From positions 44,510,523 through 44,574,522 of the forward strand of contig NC_079209.1 of NCBI RefSeq assembly GCF_026745355.1: a stretch of DNA of 64,000 nucleotides, given 5' to 3'. The notes under the pieces are model-generated. The model searched no databases. It was given only the letters and a program-made list of their open reading frames with translations, and was not told where the DNA came from. Below, piece after piece: positions 1 through 10,630 of the stretch. This DNA comes from Beta vulgaris subsp. vulgaris (Eukaryota; Streptophyta; Magnoliopsida; Caryophyllales; Amaranthaceae). A program made the position numbers and the translations under genes. The stretch's first letter is position 1. Every line of letters starts with the position of its first letter.

Positions 1-882
1 TCTTATATTTATATTGAAAGAGTTTATGAGATTAATCATAAGATTTATATTAAAGGAGGAATTCCTCAATGTTACCGTTGAGATTTTGAAAAGAAGTCCT
101 ACCTTACGAGGGTTTATAGAGTTTTATTGTGGGGTTGCCGGTAAGCGGTATTCTCCCGAGTTTGGAAGTATGTTGAGTTAACAGTGTCTCAACAATATTT
201 TAGTAGTTGGGTGTATGTTGATGAATACACTTGCCATTAGTCTTCCTTCTTGGTTCGTTATCAAGTTAGGGGTATGCATACTAGGGACTTTGCTGTTTAC
301 CTTGTCTAGTGAGCCTAGCTAGCTCATTGGCTTTTTCTATACTTCCTACTCACAAATTATGAAAGATTATATTTGAAAGTTTTACAGAATAGTTCAAAAA
401 GAAAGAAAGATGGTTATTAGAAAGTTAATTTTATATATATAATTTGTACACCTTTTAAATGAATTTGTAAGATATTCCTAAATATCTTACCTGCACATTG
501 AATAGCTTTGTTTTATTACAGTATTAAATCTTGCTCAGCCTTTGGCTGATATTACAGTGTTTAATGTGCAGGGACTTGAAGATAGTTAGCTCCAGTTGGG
601 TTAAAGAGTGCGTTGGATCCCTTTTGATTTAGTAGGACTTTAAAAGACTTCCGCTGTTTTTTATTTATTTGACTATAAGATTTATGTTCTGGTTTGTAAT
701 AATTATTTTACATTCTATTTAGTTGGTCTTTAATAATTAGTTAAAACTTTTGGTTATTGTTTTAGTTAGAACCATTAGCCTTGCGGTTATTATTAATAAT
801 TATCGCGGCGTAGCACCTTTGGATTTCCGAGTTTATTTTTATTAAGTTGATTTTAGAAGTATTAGAAATTCAGGGTTGTTAC
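1..882 (+). repeat. LTR (3' part), Ty3/gypsy-like
   Basis: The block ends at 882 with GGGTTGTTACA, the terminal form seen in the chromovirus LTR that ends at 54566 (GGGGGTGTTACA). The sequence abruptly changes at 883 to a gag-like coding region on the other strand. No primer binding site follows, so this is a solo LTR or a truncated copy inserted into the Tat element to its right. The 5' boundary lies outside the window. No coding capacity is visible. Orientation is inferred from the ACA end and general LTR layout. Confidence 0.5.
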
Positions 883-884
883 AG

Positions 885-1985
885 CCGGTGAAGGGGAAAG
901 TCGTCTGGGACCTTGAGCCAGTAGAAAGCTCCCTGCCAACCCTTTAAACCACTCATCTTCGGGTGGACGGTCATCTTATCCTTGAGCGTCATCAGGGACC
1001 ACAAACCCTTCTCAGCAGAACCATTCCATCTTAGCCAGTGCAAGCGCCGAAAAAGGTTCAGAGTCTCGGGAAAGCCTAGATAGCGGCAAACCCAAACGTA
1101 AGCAACAATGTTCCTCACGGCCAAGGGCGTAAGCTGAGCAAGGCAGACGTTGAAGGCTTGAAAAATCTTCGCCCCCTCGATCGGCCGGGATTACCAGACT
1201 ATACTCGGGTGGAAATCCGTATAAATTCTTCGCCACCTCACAATAATTCAATTCCAAAGCTGCGGCCCGCCAGACTTTGCAGATGACAGTTTTCTTGGGG
1301 TCGTCACTACAATCTAGAGGCAGCCATCTCCCAGAATGAAGAACGTCATTCTGGGCCAGAATGAGCTCGGGACGAGAGGAAGAAGGCATGCTGGAGCTCT
1401 CGCCTATGTCAATTTGCCGGGAACGGGAAGCATGATCCCGATCAGAAGAAGAGGGAGGGACATCAGTCTCCATGCTAGTGATAGAGTCACTTTATAAGAA
1501 CCTAAATTGACAATAAGAGGATGGTGAGAAGGACGAAAAGGAGCTGACTCATGGGCAAGACGATCAAAAACACTGGTATCGGTCACGACCCCAGCATCAG
1601 CCAAGCTTTCTATCCAAGCCTGCTCCCGTATAGGCTGGACATCCAGGTCGGGAATAGCATCGGAAGGAGGGTGTCTGAGGATCCTACGGGCAATAATTTG
1701 ATGCCTTAGTTCCTTAAGTGTTTGATTATCCCCACTCATCCTCGCGGTCAAGAATTGGGAAGTTAAGCTCGCCCATTTAGGAGAAGAACGGTCATTCAAG
1801 AACTTTGATCTAAGTTCCTTATCCCTGTCGGTCGTAAGAGGAAGGTCAGCTAAAAGACGAGTCCTCCCATCTCGAGGGCTTGAATCCGACGAACTAGGTC
1901 CACCATTAAAGGAAGGGGAAGAGGGTTCACTCTCAGTCATAAAGTTATTACCTAGAGAATTTTGACTATCTGACTGATCCGACAT
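885..1985 (-). pseudogene. Antisense ORF (aORF) of a Tat-lineage gypsy retrotransposon, frameshifted
   Basis: A coding stretch runs on the minus strand from about 1985 (peptide starting MSDQSDSQNSL) to about 885, in three frames. The N-terminal part is Ser/Pro/Asp-rich and low complexity. The part below about 1300 reads FPPEYSLVIP, then AVRNIVAYVWVCRYLGFPE and SGLKGWQGAFYWLK. This pattern resembles the plant 'putative gypsy type transposon' domain (PF04195). A frameshift lies near 1150 and another break near 1475-1500. It faces the opposite way to the LTR and polypurine tract at 3205-3693. An antisense ORF upstream of the 3' LTR is a known trait of Tat-lineage elements such as Retand. The function of such aORFs is not known. 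An LTR interrupts its C-terminal end at 883. The family call is from motif memory only. Confidence 0.55.
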
Positions 1986-2104
1986 GATCCCAAGGAAGAA
2001 AAAAAGCAACAGAGAAAACTAAAAAGTTGTCAGAAAGGGTACCTCAGTAAAAAGTTTGCGCGAAGGATAGAGTCCCAAAAAGTACCCAAAAAGCGCCCTC
2101 CAAG

Positions 2105-2661
2105 TAGGGGTGAAAGTTATTCGGATAAAATCCAAAATCCAATCCAATCCAATCCAAATTAGTAATTCGGATCGGATTCGAACTGTGTTCAGATTGGATT
2201 CGGATTGAGAATTTTTGAAAAATTGGATTTTTGGATCGGATTGGATTGAGGGTAATTGGATCCAAAAATCCAATATAACCGAATAGTAATATGTCTTGTA
2301 TTATGTATCTGGATTGGGCTTAAGTGCTTAACTGATTTTTTATTATAAAAAGACCTACTCCATAGTCCAATACACATAGAACTTCAATCCTTCCCCTAAA
2401 GCACTAACTGCACTTAATTCCTCATTTCCTAAATCTACTAGGCTGCTGATGTACTTAATTTATTTCATCGAAAAATTAAAGTTTTAAAAAAATCGGATTT
2501 TCGGATCGGATCCAATCTAGAGTATGAAATTTCCGATTGGATTGGATCGGATTCAAACACTAATTGGTTTGGATTCGGATTGAAAAATTGAAATCCAAAT
2601 TTTATTCGGATCGGATTGGATTAGGCCTTAATCCAAACCGCACACCGAACTTTCACCCCTA
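2105..2661. mobile_element. hAT-type MITE with perfect 8-bp target duplication
   Basis: The ends are inverted: TAGGGGTGAAAGTTATTCGG on the left, and TAGGGGTGAAAGTTCGG when the right end is reverse-complemented. The flanks CCTCCAAG at 2097-2104 and CCTCCAAG at 2662-2669 are identical 8-bp target-site duplications, the hAT signature. The 557-bp interior is made of GGATTGGATT-like and AATCCAATCC-like repeats in both orientations and has no transposase. It is inserted between the first aORF coding block and its upstream region. Confidence 0.88.
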
Positions 2662-2669
2662 CCTCCAAG

Positions 2670-3204
2670 CAAGGATTCACCGAAATAAATGTCACAACAG
2701 CGCAGAAGAAACTCCCAAAAGCAAACCCAGGAGAAGTTCTGGAAGATGCAAGAATTTCCTCGGTAAAAAGGAAGGAAAAGTGAAAAAGTCACAATCTTTA
2801 GTGGTTTTAGGGTAATATAAGCGTTCTTTGCCCACTGAACAGTAAGTCCGAAGTTCGTAAAGCAAGGAAAACCAGAGAAAATGTCTGAAGGAAGAAGAGG
2901 AAGTTGAGTAAAAGTGAAAAGAAAAAAGGGATTTCGCTTTTAAATTAAATACTAGAATAAAGGGTTGAGATTGAAAACGTATCAACTGCTCTCTCAGATT
3001 AGTGACAAGTGTCACCTACACAGCACACCCTAATAAAAACAAAGGAAAAAACGAGCAGGATTCCAGAAAAAACAATGATTACGCTTTTTGAAATCAACAA
3101 TTCACCCTAGGGCAACACGTGGCAACATCTAAAGCCTGATCAAAGGAAGATGCCAAATTCTCCCACGTCATCACAACATCCATGACGGTCACAACCGCCA
3201 AGGA
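2670..3204. other. Upstream region of the Tat aORF, no supported gene
   Basis: This is non-coding sequence between the hAT MITE and the polypurine tract. On the minus strand it would be the leader or promoter region of the aORF. Short open frames here show no domain or codon pattern that I recognise. Confidence 0.4.
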
Positions 3205-3219
3205 TGCTGGGGGGGCTAG
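3205..3219 (+). other. Polypurine tract of Tat element
   Basis: GATGCTGGGGGGGCTAGT directly precedes the TGTATGGG start of the LTR. A G-run just before the 3' LTR is the plus-strand priming site of LTR retrotransposons. This fixes the element orientation as plus and leaves the gag-like ORF antisense. Confidence 0.55.
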
Positions 3220-3693
3220 TTGTATGGGTACTACCCAAGTTTGCTAACGAACACATGTGGGGGCCGACAGCAAACTATGAAGACGTGAATTCACAAGAAA
3301 CAAAGCGCATACCCTCTACCCATAGGCCGGGAATGCCGTCACGGCCATAGAAGAAGACAAAACAAAGGAAATCTTCCCTCTGACAGATCCATTACAGCAG
3401 TACATGTGTCAAAGGATTACGCACCATGTCTGGTGAATAGTACGTCTATAAATAGCCAAACAATACTATTCTTGCAGGTACATTCTCTCATACTAACAAT
3501 AGCCTATCTCTCTCTCTAAGCTTTCTCTCTCTAAATTCCACTCGGGCATTACCTGACTTGAGTGTCGGAGGGGGTTTCCTCGAAACACCCCCGAGGGTAG
3601 CTCACGTTTGTTATCCTTGCAGATCATCCCTCACGGACAACCTCATCATTGTTGGACGATCTTAAAGTCCGACCCCGTTTTCGATACTGAAAC
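3220..3693 (+). repeat. 3' LTR of a Tat-lineage gypsy element
   Basis: The LTR starts TGTATGGGTACTACCC and probably ends CGATACTGAAACA near 3693. It holds a TATA-like box (CTATAAATAG, about 3447-3456) followed by CT-rich leader sequence and a TTACCTGACTTGAGTGTCGG motif at about 3550. That motif, with the later GGGTTTCC...AAACACCCCCGAG block, is characteristic of plant Tat/Ogre-type LTRs. The exact 3' end is inferred from the TG...CA rule. Confidence 0.55.
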
Positions 3694-3752
3694 AGTAGAA
3701 TAATTTGTTATTTGTTCAATTCAAGCATCAAACTTTGAAGGCAAATTATGTA

Positions 3753-4097
3753 CGGCCCGTTTGGTAGTTGGTCATAAATGATGGTAATGGGAATGAATTT
3801 ATGTGTAAATTTGTGAAAAATATCATTGTTCATTCTCATGGTAATGCTAATTTATCCTAAAGTGTCAAATTTCCTTCTTGAATTTTCATTCCCATCCAAC
3901 ACCACCTTGTAGGTGGTAATGAGTGGTAATGAAAATTGCTTCCACTTGGAGACAAAAACACAAGTTTAGGGGTGAGATTGCTTGCCCATGGAGAAAAAAT
4001 GTCTCCCCATGGAGATTTTAAGGGTGCTTCCTTAATTAAATTACACTTAAAATTCATTCTCATTACCGCAATATATTAACAACTACCAAACGGGCCG
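3753..4097. mobile_element. Tourist-type (PIF/Harbinger) MITE
   Basis: The terminal inverted repeats are CGGCCCGTTTGGTAGTTG (left) and the same start in the reverse-complemented right end. A 3-bp duplication GTA flanks both ends (3750-3752 and 4098-4100). The element is 345 bp and non-coding. Confidence 0.82.
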
Positions 4098-4187
4098 GTA
4101 GTGTATACGAAGATAATAGGAATCAAAAGCAGATAATAATTAAATATCATCATTTTTTATTATTGAAGCGAGTTATATTTCATCTTA

Positions 4188-4490
4188 GACTCCGTTTGGT
4201 AGCGCGTCCTCTATTTTCAGTTTTACAACCATTTTCCTTTAAAATAAAATTTCTCTCATAATGATGAAAAACTATTTTCCCTTTATTTTCCTTCTTTTTT
4301 CTTGTATCTTTTTTAATCTCCTCTCACAACCTCCTTACTTTTCCTTTTAATTTTCCTTTCATTTCATCATTTTCCTTACATTGAACCAAACAACGGAAAA
4401 CTAATTTTGGAAATGTGTTTTTCATTGTAAATTGTTTTCCATGAAAATCATTTTGCACTGAAAATGTTTTACGTCCAATCAAATGGAGCC
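4188..4490. mobile_element. Tourist-type MITE
   Basis: The left end GACTCCGTTTGGTAGCGCG and the right end (reverse complement GGCTCCATTTGATTGGACG) are related inverted repeats. TTA at 4185-4187 and TTA at 4491-4493 are the 3-bp duplication typical of PIF/Harbinger elements. The 303-bp interior is AT-rich and non-coding. Confidence 0.75.
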
Positions 4491-4553
4491 TTAATGAAGA
4501 TTACTGTACTTTTCTTGTGAAACTACGTAGAAACTTCCGAGAAACTACTTTGC

Positions 4554-4864
4554 TTGACCAGTGAGCACAGTGCACTGTGAATGCCAAGACGGAAAAAAAA
4601 GCGAAAGAAGCAAATATGACCATACAAGTCAAGTTTCCTGATCTAACTATCCCCGGTTCAAACCCAAGAATATAAAAAATTTAAGGTCCATGGACCGCTT
4701 TCTAGTCAGGCAAACAGTTACGTGTAAATTGTAATTTCAACATTGATTGGTACGCGTATTTTTTAAATTAATATGGGCCACGCCTAAGGAAAAGTATGTG
4801 TGTCGAGAAGTCCAAAGTTACCATCCTTCGCAATTTGCATCTCCCTACTCTTTGAGTCCTTGAC
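4554..4864 (+). promoter_or_regulatory. Upstream region of the receptor kinase with W-box-like cores
   Basis: TTGACC at 4554-4559 and TTGAC at 4860-4864 match the W-box core bound by WRKY factors, which often lie upstream of defence receptors. Short motifs like these occur by chance, so this is only suggestive. No clear TATA box could be fixed before the ATG at 4945. Confidence 0.25.
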
Positions 4865-4944
4865 ATAAACGTAAACATAAACTCGCCTTTATTCAAAAGA
4901 TTTGGCCTTCAAAATTCTGTGTTCCCTGAGAATTAAATAAAACT

Positions 4945-7640
4945 ATGTCCATCTTAATATTTTTACTTTACTGCATCATCTTTGCTACGTCTAGTTTCTA
5001 TTGTTTTCAGCTCTCGACAGCTCAAAACAATGAAACAGAGAGATTAGCATTGCTCGAAATCAAGGCCACAATCATTGATGATCCATTCGGTGTCATGAGC
5101 TCATGGAATGACACACACCACTTTTGTACGTGGTACGGTGTTGCTTGTGATCGTACCTACGAAGGGGTGACGAAACTTGACCTACACTCCTCTCAACTCA
5201 CAGGTACACTCTCTTCTCATATTGGCAATTTAACCTTTCTCAAGGAACTACGTTTAGAGAACAACAGTTTTGGTGGCATAATCCCGGAGGAAATTGGTCG
5301 TTTGCAAAGCTTGACAAATTTTTCGCTATTCTACAATTCTCTTACGGGCGAAATTCCATCTAATATATCAAGTTGTTATAGGCTTGAATATATAAACCTT
5401 TCTGAAAACAAATTGGTGGGTGAAATCCCATCAATATTTGGTTCCTTGTCACATTTGCAATATTTTTCTGTACGACAAAACAATTTGACCGGCGAGCTTC
5501 CTGCATCATTTGGGAATTTATCATCACTCTATTATCTATCTGTAGCTCAAAATAACTTCATGGGAATGATCCCAGATAGACTAGGCAAACTAAATAATCT
5601 CTCTTATTTGTCTATAGAAGATAATAAGTTTTATGGACTAGTCCCATCTTCAATATTTAACCTCTCATTATTGACTATATTGTCTTTGAATCAAAATGAC
5701 TTTGAAGGAAATCTTCCATCAAATTTAGGCAATACTCTCCCACATCTTCAATGGTTCTCTGCAAGCAGAAATAGATTTAGTGGACATCTTCCAGTTTCAA
5801 TATCGAATGCCTCGAATCTAATAAGCCTACAATTGAATCATAATCATTTTCAAGGACAAGTTCCTTCCTTGCGAAAGTTAGTAAATCTTTCTATCTTCGT
5901 CCTTTCTGATAACTCTCTTGGACATGGCCAACTTGGAGATTTGAATTTTGTTTCTTCCTTGGTGAACTCGTCCACCAATTTGAGAATGTTTCAAATAGAT
6001 CAAAATAATTTCAAAGGAGATTTTCCTCTAATCCTCTGCAATTTCACAATGCTTACCCACTTGCTTTTACACCATAATCACATAAGTGGGGAAATTCCGA
6101 AGTGTATTGAAAACTTAGCCAAATTGCAAATGCTCATGGCAAATCATAACGAACTTTCTGGGGTTCTTCCCGATAGCATAGGGAAGCTGCCAGACCTCCG
6201 GATACTATTTTTGCGCGAGAACCAATTATCCGGGATCATTCCACCTTCTCTTGGAAACCTTACAAAGTTATCTATTCTTTCCTTATTTGAAAATAATTTC
6301 GAAGGCGAAATACCTTCAAGTCTTGGGAATTGTTCATCACTAACATCATTATACCTGGCTAGTAACAATCTTAGTGGTAGTATACCCTTGCAACTATTTA
6401 GTCTCCCTGGCTTATCTATGGCAATCAATTTATCTGGAAACCACTTAAGTGGCTTCCTCCCACAAGAAGTTGGGCAACTAAATAATCTTAATGGCCTTGA
6501 ACTTTCGCGTAATCTGTTATCCGGTCTGATACCAAGCTCTCTCGGTAGTTGCATAGCGCTAGAGTATCTATACTTGGGGGAAAACAATTTTCATGGCAAT
6601 ATTCCTGATGCATTTAGGTCATTGCACGGTCTCCTTGAGTTAGATTTGTCATACAACAATTTATCTGGTACAATCCCACAATTTCTAGCTGACATACAGT
6701 TCCGATGGTTAAATCTCTCACACAATAACCTTGAAGGCGAAGTACCCATGGGTGGAATCTTCAGCAATGCAACTGGATTTTTTGTGAGTGGAAATAGTAG
6801 GCTATGCGGGGGCATACCCGAGTTAATGTTGCCTCCATGCAACGTTAGCCGCGAACAAGTGCGTAAGAAGAAATTGATAATCACAATTGTTTCTGCCGTT
6901 GCTGGAGTTGGTTTGGTACTAGGTATACTTGTGTCATTATACATTTTGTGGCATAGGAAGAAGACCAAGGAATTCAAATCTTCTGCGTATATGGAAAATT
7001 TTCCAAATTTGTCTTATCAAGCACTTGTTAAAGCTACAAACGGGTTCTCCTCGGAATATTTGATTGGTAGTGGTTCATCTGGGGTTGTGTACAGAGGAAT
7101 TCTTGAGGATGGATCAATTGTTGCCGTCAAGGTATTTAATCTAGAGCATCATGGTGCTCTAAAGAGTTTCATGGCTGAATGTCAGGTCCTTCAAAACACC
7201 AGACACCGAAATCTTGTCAAAGTGATTACAGCATGCTCAAGTGTAGATTATCAAGGAAGGGAATTCAAGGCATTGGTTTATGAGTACATGGTAAATGGGA
7301 GTTTGGATTATTGGTTGCATCCAGATAATGCAATAAGTAAAGTTGAAAACACATATAAAACCTCAAAGAAGTTGAATCTTCACCAAAGGCTTGATATTGC
7401 AGTTGATATTGCATTTTCTTTAGATTATCTTCACCATCAAGGTGATACATGCATAGTTCACTGTGACCTAAAACCGAGCAATGTTCTCCTTGATGATGAA
7501 ATGGTTGTTCATGTTGCTGACTATGGACTAGCCAAGATGCTTCTAAAAGGAAGAAATAACTTTCATGCAAATCAATCCAGCTCTATAGGAGTCAGAGAGC
7601 TCTATAGGAGTCAGAGGAACTATTGGTTACACTCCTCCAG
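4945..7640 (+). CDS. LRR receptor-like Ser/Thr kinase, class XII (EFR/At3g47570-like), exon 1; disrupted
   Basis: The family consists of plasma-membrane receptors that sense extracellular ligands and signal through a cytoplasmic kinase. Residues 1-27 form a signal peptide. An LRR N-cap follows (SSWNDTHHFCTWYGVACD), then about 20 leucine-rich repeats of the L-x-x-L-x-L-x-x-N-x-L-x-G-x-I-P type to about residue 610. A transmembrane helix lies at about 644-667, followed by basic HRKK. The kinase domain has a Gly loop (707 onwards, IGSGSSGVVYRG), Lys729 and catalytic HCDLKPSN at 839, so it is a non-RD kinase. DYG replaces DFG at 859-861. Exon 1 ends CCAG|GTAATA, the intron position usual in this subfamily. 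A 19-bp tandem duplication at 7579-7616 shifts the frame, so the reading frame meets TAA at 7642. If the intron is spliced, the shifted frame stops within the first 25 bases of exon 2. The likely product is a truncated receptor without the C-lobe, or the gene is a pseudogene. Confidence 0.92.
7579..7616 (+). repeat. 19-bp tandem duplication in kinase activation segment
   Basis: The unit AGCTCTATAGGAGTCAGAG occurs twice back to back (7579-7597 and 7598-7616). 19 is not a multiple of 3, so it shifts the frame between the magnesium-binding loop and the P+1 loop. With a single copy the frame would run through the conserved GT-x-GY-x-PPE motif across the splice junction. Confidence 0.93.
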
Positions 7641-8069
7641 GTAATAACTAATCATTAACCGAGTGTGCTCTTACACCTATACCCGGAATTGTACTCTCTT
7701 CGTTTTTTTATTCACTTTGTGTAAGCATATATATAGTAGAAGTAGGAATTGGGATTGGCTCAAGTGGTGAGCTTTCCCATCTTCCCTATCAAGGTCTAGG
7801 GTTCAATTCCTACTCCAAGCATTTGCTCGGGGTTTAAGGGGGGAGGGGGGTTGGGGGTGTCTGGCTTGTAATAGGCTTTTTGGTGGGGGTCCTGTACGAG
7901 GGAATCCCAGAGGAATTCTTCTTACCAATTTTTAAAAAAAATATATATATAGTAGAAGTGAAAAGAACAGAAGTTTAATCATGTACTAATGATATGTACC
8001 AACATCTCTAAGCATATTTATTTCATGTTTTTACATCATAATGTATATTGTTTGCTGGATAAAATGCAG
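7641..8069 (+). other. Receptor kinase intron (phase 1)
   Basis: The donor is CCAG|GTAATAAC and the acceptor ATGCAG|AATATGG. The splice joins P to EYGEGNEVSTAGDVYSYG at the subfamily's conserved site. About half of the 429 bp is a SINE and its duplicated target. Confidence 0.85.
7744..7942 (+). mobile_element. tRNA-derived SINE in the kinase intron
   Basis: A pol III A box (TGGCTCAAGTGG, 7756-7767) and B box (GGTTCAATTCC, 7800-7810) lie 32 bp apart, as in tRNA-derived SINEs. A 17-bp direct repeat, ATATATATAGTAGAAGT, flanks it at 7727-7743 and 7943-7959, as expected of target-primed insertion. The element has a G-rich body and an A/T tail. It has the same orientation as the host gene. Confidence 0.85.
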
Positions 8070-8473
8070 AATATGGCGAAGGAAATGAGGTGTCTACCGC
8101 AGGCGATGTTTATAGTTATGGGATCCTTTTACTCGAAATGTTGACAGGAAAGAGGCCTACAAATGACATGTTCAAAGGGGGGTTCACCCTACATTGCTAT
8201 GTCAAAGAAGCTCTCCCCGACCAAATGACGGCAGTTCTTGATCATGCTCTTCTCCAAGACATAGAATTTGAGACAGATAGGAGTGCAATGTTGGAGGCTT
8301 TGGAATCTACGCTTAGGATAGCACTTTCCTGCTCTACTGAGGTGCCACGAGAAAGGTTGGATATGGCTTACGTTGTTGAATCACTATCATCAATTAGATA
8401 CAAATTCAATACAAACTCACTTTTGTGTTCCGATAAAGCTGGAGAATTCAAGCAGGTTGTAATTATTGTTTAA
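8070..8473 (+). CDS. LRR receptor-like kinase, exon 2 (kinase C-lobe)
   Basis: It starts after the acceptor ATGCAG at 8064-8069 and encodes EYGEGNEVSTAGDVYSYGILL, covering the APE-like end of the activation segment and the DVYSYG helix. LTGKRPTNDMFKGG and the C-terminal helices (ALSCSTEVPRERLDM) follow. The stop is TAA at 8471-8473. The reading frame is intact, so decay is concentrated in the single duplication in exon 1. It can be translated in its own frame only if that duplication is bypassed. The end (SLLCSDKAGEFKQ onwards) diverges from the usual short class XII tail. Confidence 0.9.
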
Positions 8474-9110
8474 CCCTCAACTTTAATGGTTAAGAAAATT
8501 TACTTGATTATTATTTGAGACTATCTTTTTCTTACGAGTATATGACTTTTGTTAGGTGTGATTTGATTTCGTTCAGGGTGCAATCACACAAGTTTGATTA
8601 AGATCGAAGCACGGTTGGGATTGAGATGTGGCATACAAGCTAAGAAGATTAAGTTCAGATGACAGTTGAGACTAGCTAGCGGCACTAGACCTGTACAACA
8701 TGATCGATCACACATAATTTTCCATCAGTTGAAGGTTGTTTTGTTGACAGGAATTTGTGCATGGTTGCAACAAATGTCAGTTCTGCAACTACTATTAGTT
8801 GAATTAAATCCAACTCTACCTCTAAACTATATTAGGTCAGTAGACCCTCTCGTAGAAAGATGAATTAGACAACAATGTGAAAGAGGGTATTTTTGCTAGA
8901 TTAGAATTATATTTCTTTAAATAGGATACGTATTTGTGAGTTTATAACTTCTATTTATAAATGTCGTAGGCTTCATAACAATTAATGACTTTTCATTTCA
9001 AATAAAATACAAATTCTTCATTATTATTAGTATTGGACTCATTTTGTTAAATAGGTAGTTTTTCTATGAAGAGGTCTTCTATGAGATCATCTTAGCCCTT
9101 TGACAATGAT
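8474..9110 (+). other. 3' flank of the receptor kinase
   Basis: AT-rich sequence with no supported gene. It presumably contains the kinase 3' UTR. AATAAA-like motifs are present (for example about 9000) but none stands out as a terminator. Confidence 0.4.
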
Positions 9111-9255
9111 TAAGGCTCTGTTCTTTTGGACTGAATAAGTCTAAACTGAAATAAAAACTTAAATGAATGAGTTTGAACTGAACTTGATCTTAACTGAACT
9201 GAATTGAGTATTATTAATAATTACAAATAGAGTAATATTTTTATCACCATTGATA

Positions 9256-9275
9256 ATGATAATAATTAATAATAT

Positions 9276-9372
<97 letters not shown>

Positions 9373-9390
9373 AACAATAATAATATGCAT
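9256..9390. repeat. (AAT)n microsatellite
   Basis: Near-continuous AAT repeats with a few GATAAT variants. This produces spurious poly-Asn and poly-Leu open frames. Confidence 0.95.
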
Positions 9391-9781
9391 AACAATAATA
9401 ATATTCTTATGAATTGCGTAAGATATGAAGTAATAATGTTATTAATATAATGTATTCCTCTAATATTGCTATTCGTAGTTAATATATATAAAATAAATAA
9501 CCTGTTTCACGCCTAATACTGTAGAATAGTAATAGTAGCATGCATGGCTCCTAATTCTAAGCAACAAAATATTGACTTGCCTAATTTACAAAATACAAAA
9601 CTATATTTAGATATACTTGACTACTCCTATATTTACAAAGCTAATCAAAACAGAAACAACAAATGAATCGGAGGGATTCTCTATCTTTCGCTTCTTTAAC
9701 TAAAGATTACTATTTTTATCACTTGTCCCCCTTATTATAGTTCAATGGGTCAAAAATTATCCACTAAAAAGGTTAAAAGTG

Positions 9782-9786
<5 letters not shown>

Positions 9787-9880
<94 letters not shown>

Positions 9881-9964
9881 TAATAATAATAATAATAATA
9901 ATAATATAATAATAATAATAGAAGAAGAGAAGAAGAAGAAGAAGAAGAAGAAGAAGAGGAAGAA

Positions 9965-9995
<31 letters not shown>

Positions 9996-10057
9996 AGAAG
10001 AAGAAGAGAAGAAGAAGAAGAAGAAGAAGAAGAAGAAGAAGAAGAAGAAGAAGAAGA

Positions 10058-10107
<50 letters not shown>
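9787..10107. repeat. Compound (AAT)n-(GAA)n-(AAT)n microsatellite
   Basis: AAT repeats (9787-9920) pass into GAA/GAAGAG repeats (9920-10056), then return to AAT (10057-10107). The purine-only GAA tract of about 135 bp could adopt triplex structure. Confidence 0.95.
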
Positions 10108-10108
<1 letters not shown>

Positions 10109-10155
10109 GCAGAATACTACCCCAGAATATAATAATAATAAGAAGAAGAAGAATA

Positions 10156-10471
10156 CTACCCCTGTTTCCTAAAGATCTTCCATATTTCCGTTTAAATGCG
10201 TTTCCAAAAGATCTTCTCTCTTTTACTTCATTTTTTATTTGGAATTTTTTCCCCTTTTTACCCTCTCATGTCCGTATCATATGGTCCATCATTACATTAT
10301 TAATTCAATTTTATTCTTTTTCTCTCTCCTACTTTAACCTCTTTATATTTGTTTATTTATTTTAACCCCTTTTCTCTCTACTAATTTACCCACCCCACAC
10401 CCCACACAAATTAATTCTCATTGGTATTTGTAGTAACAGTAACAAGGAAGATCTTTAATAAACGGAGGTAG
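10156..10471. mobile_element. Stowaway MITE, family A, copy 1
   Basis: Ends CTACCCCTGTTTCCTAAAG and, reverse-complemented, CTACCTCCGTTTATTAAAG, flanked by TA dinucleotides. The interior matches the copies at 24079 and 27106, including a CTTTCTCTCTCC-type block. Confidence 0.85.
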
Positions 10472-10474
10472 TAT

Positions 10475-10475
<1 letters not shown>

Positions 10476-10532
<57 letters not shown>

Positions 10533-10630
10533 TTAATAATATTATAATAATAATAATAATAGTAATAATAATAACAATAATAATAATTATTATAATAATA
10601 AAAAAAATATAAATAATAATAATCAATAAG
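10476..10630. repeat. (AAT)n microsatellite
   Basis: AAT repeats with interruptions, immediately right of the Stowaway copy and inside the larger Tourist-like element. Confidence 0.92.

Noticed and set aside
2019..2377. Ile/Asn/Pro-rich minus-strand ORFs
   Set aside because: Translation of the GGATTGGATT repeats of the hAT MITE.
7756..7810. Functional tRNA gene
   Set aside because: A and B boxes present, but no cloverleaf could be drawn and a 17-bp target duplication marks it as a SINE.
9159..9450. Poly-Leu (minus) and poly-Asn (plus) open frames
   Set aside because: Direct translation of AAT microsatellite; no codon structure outside the repeat.
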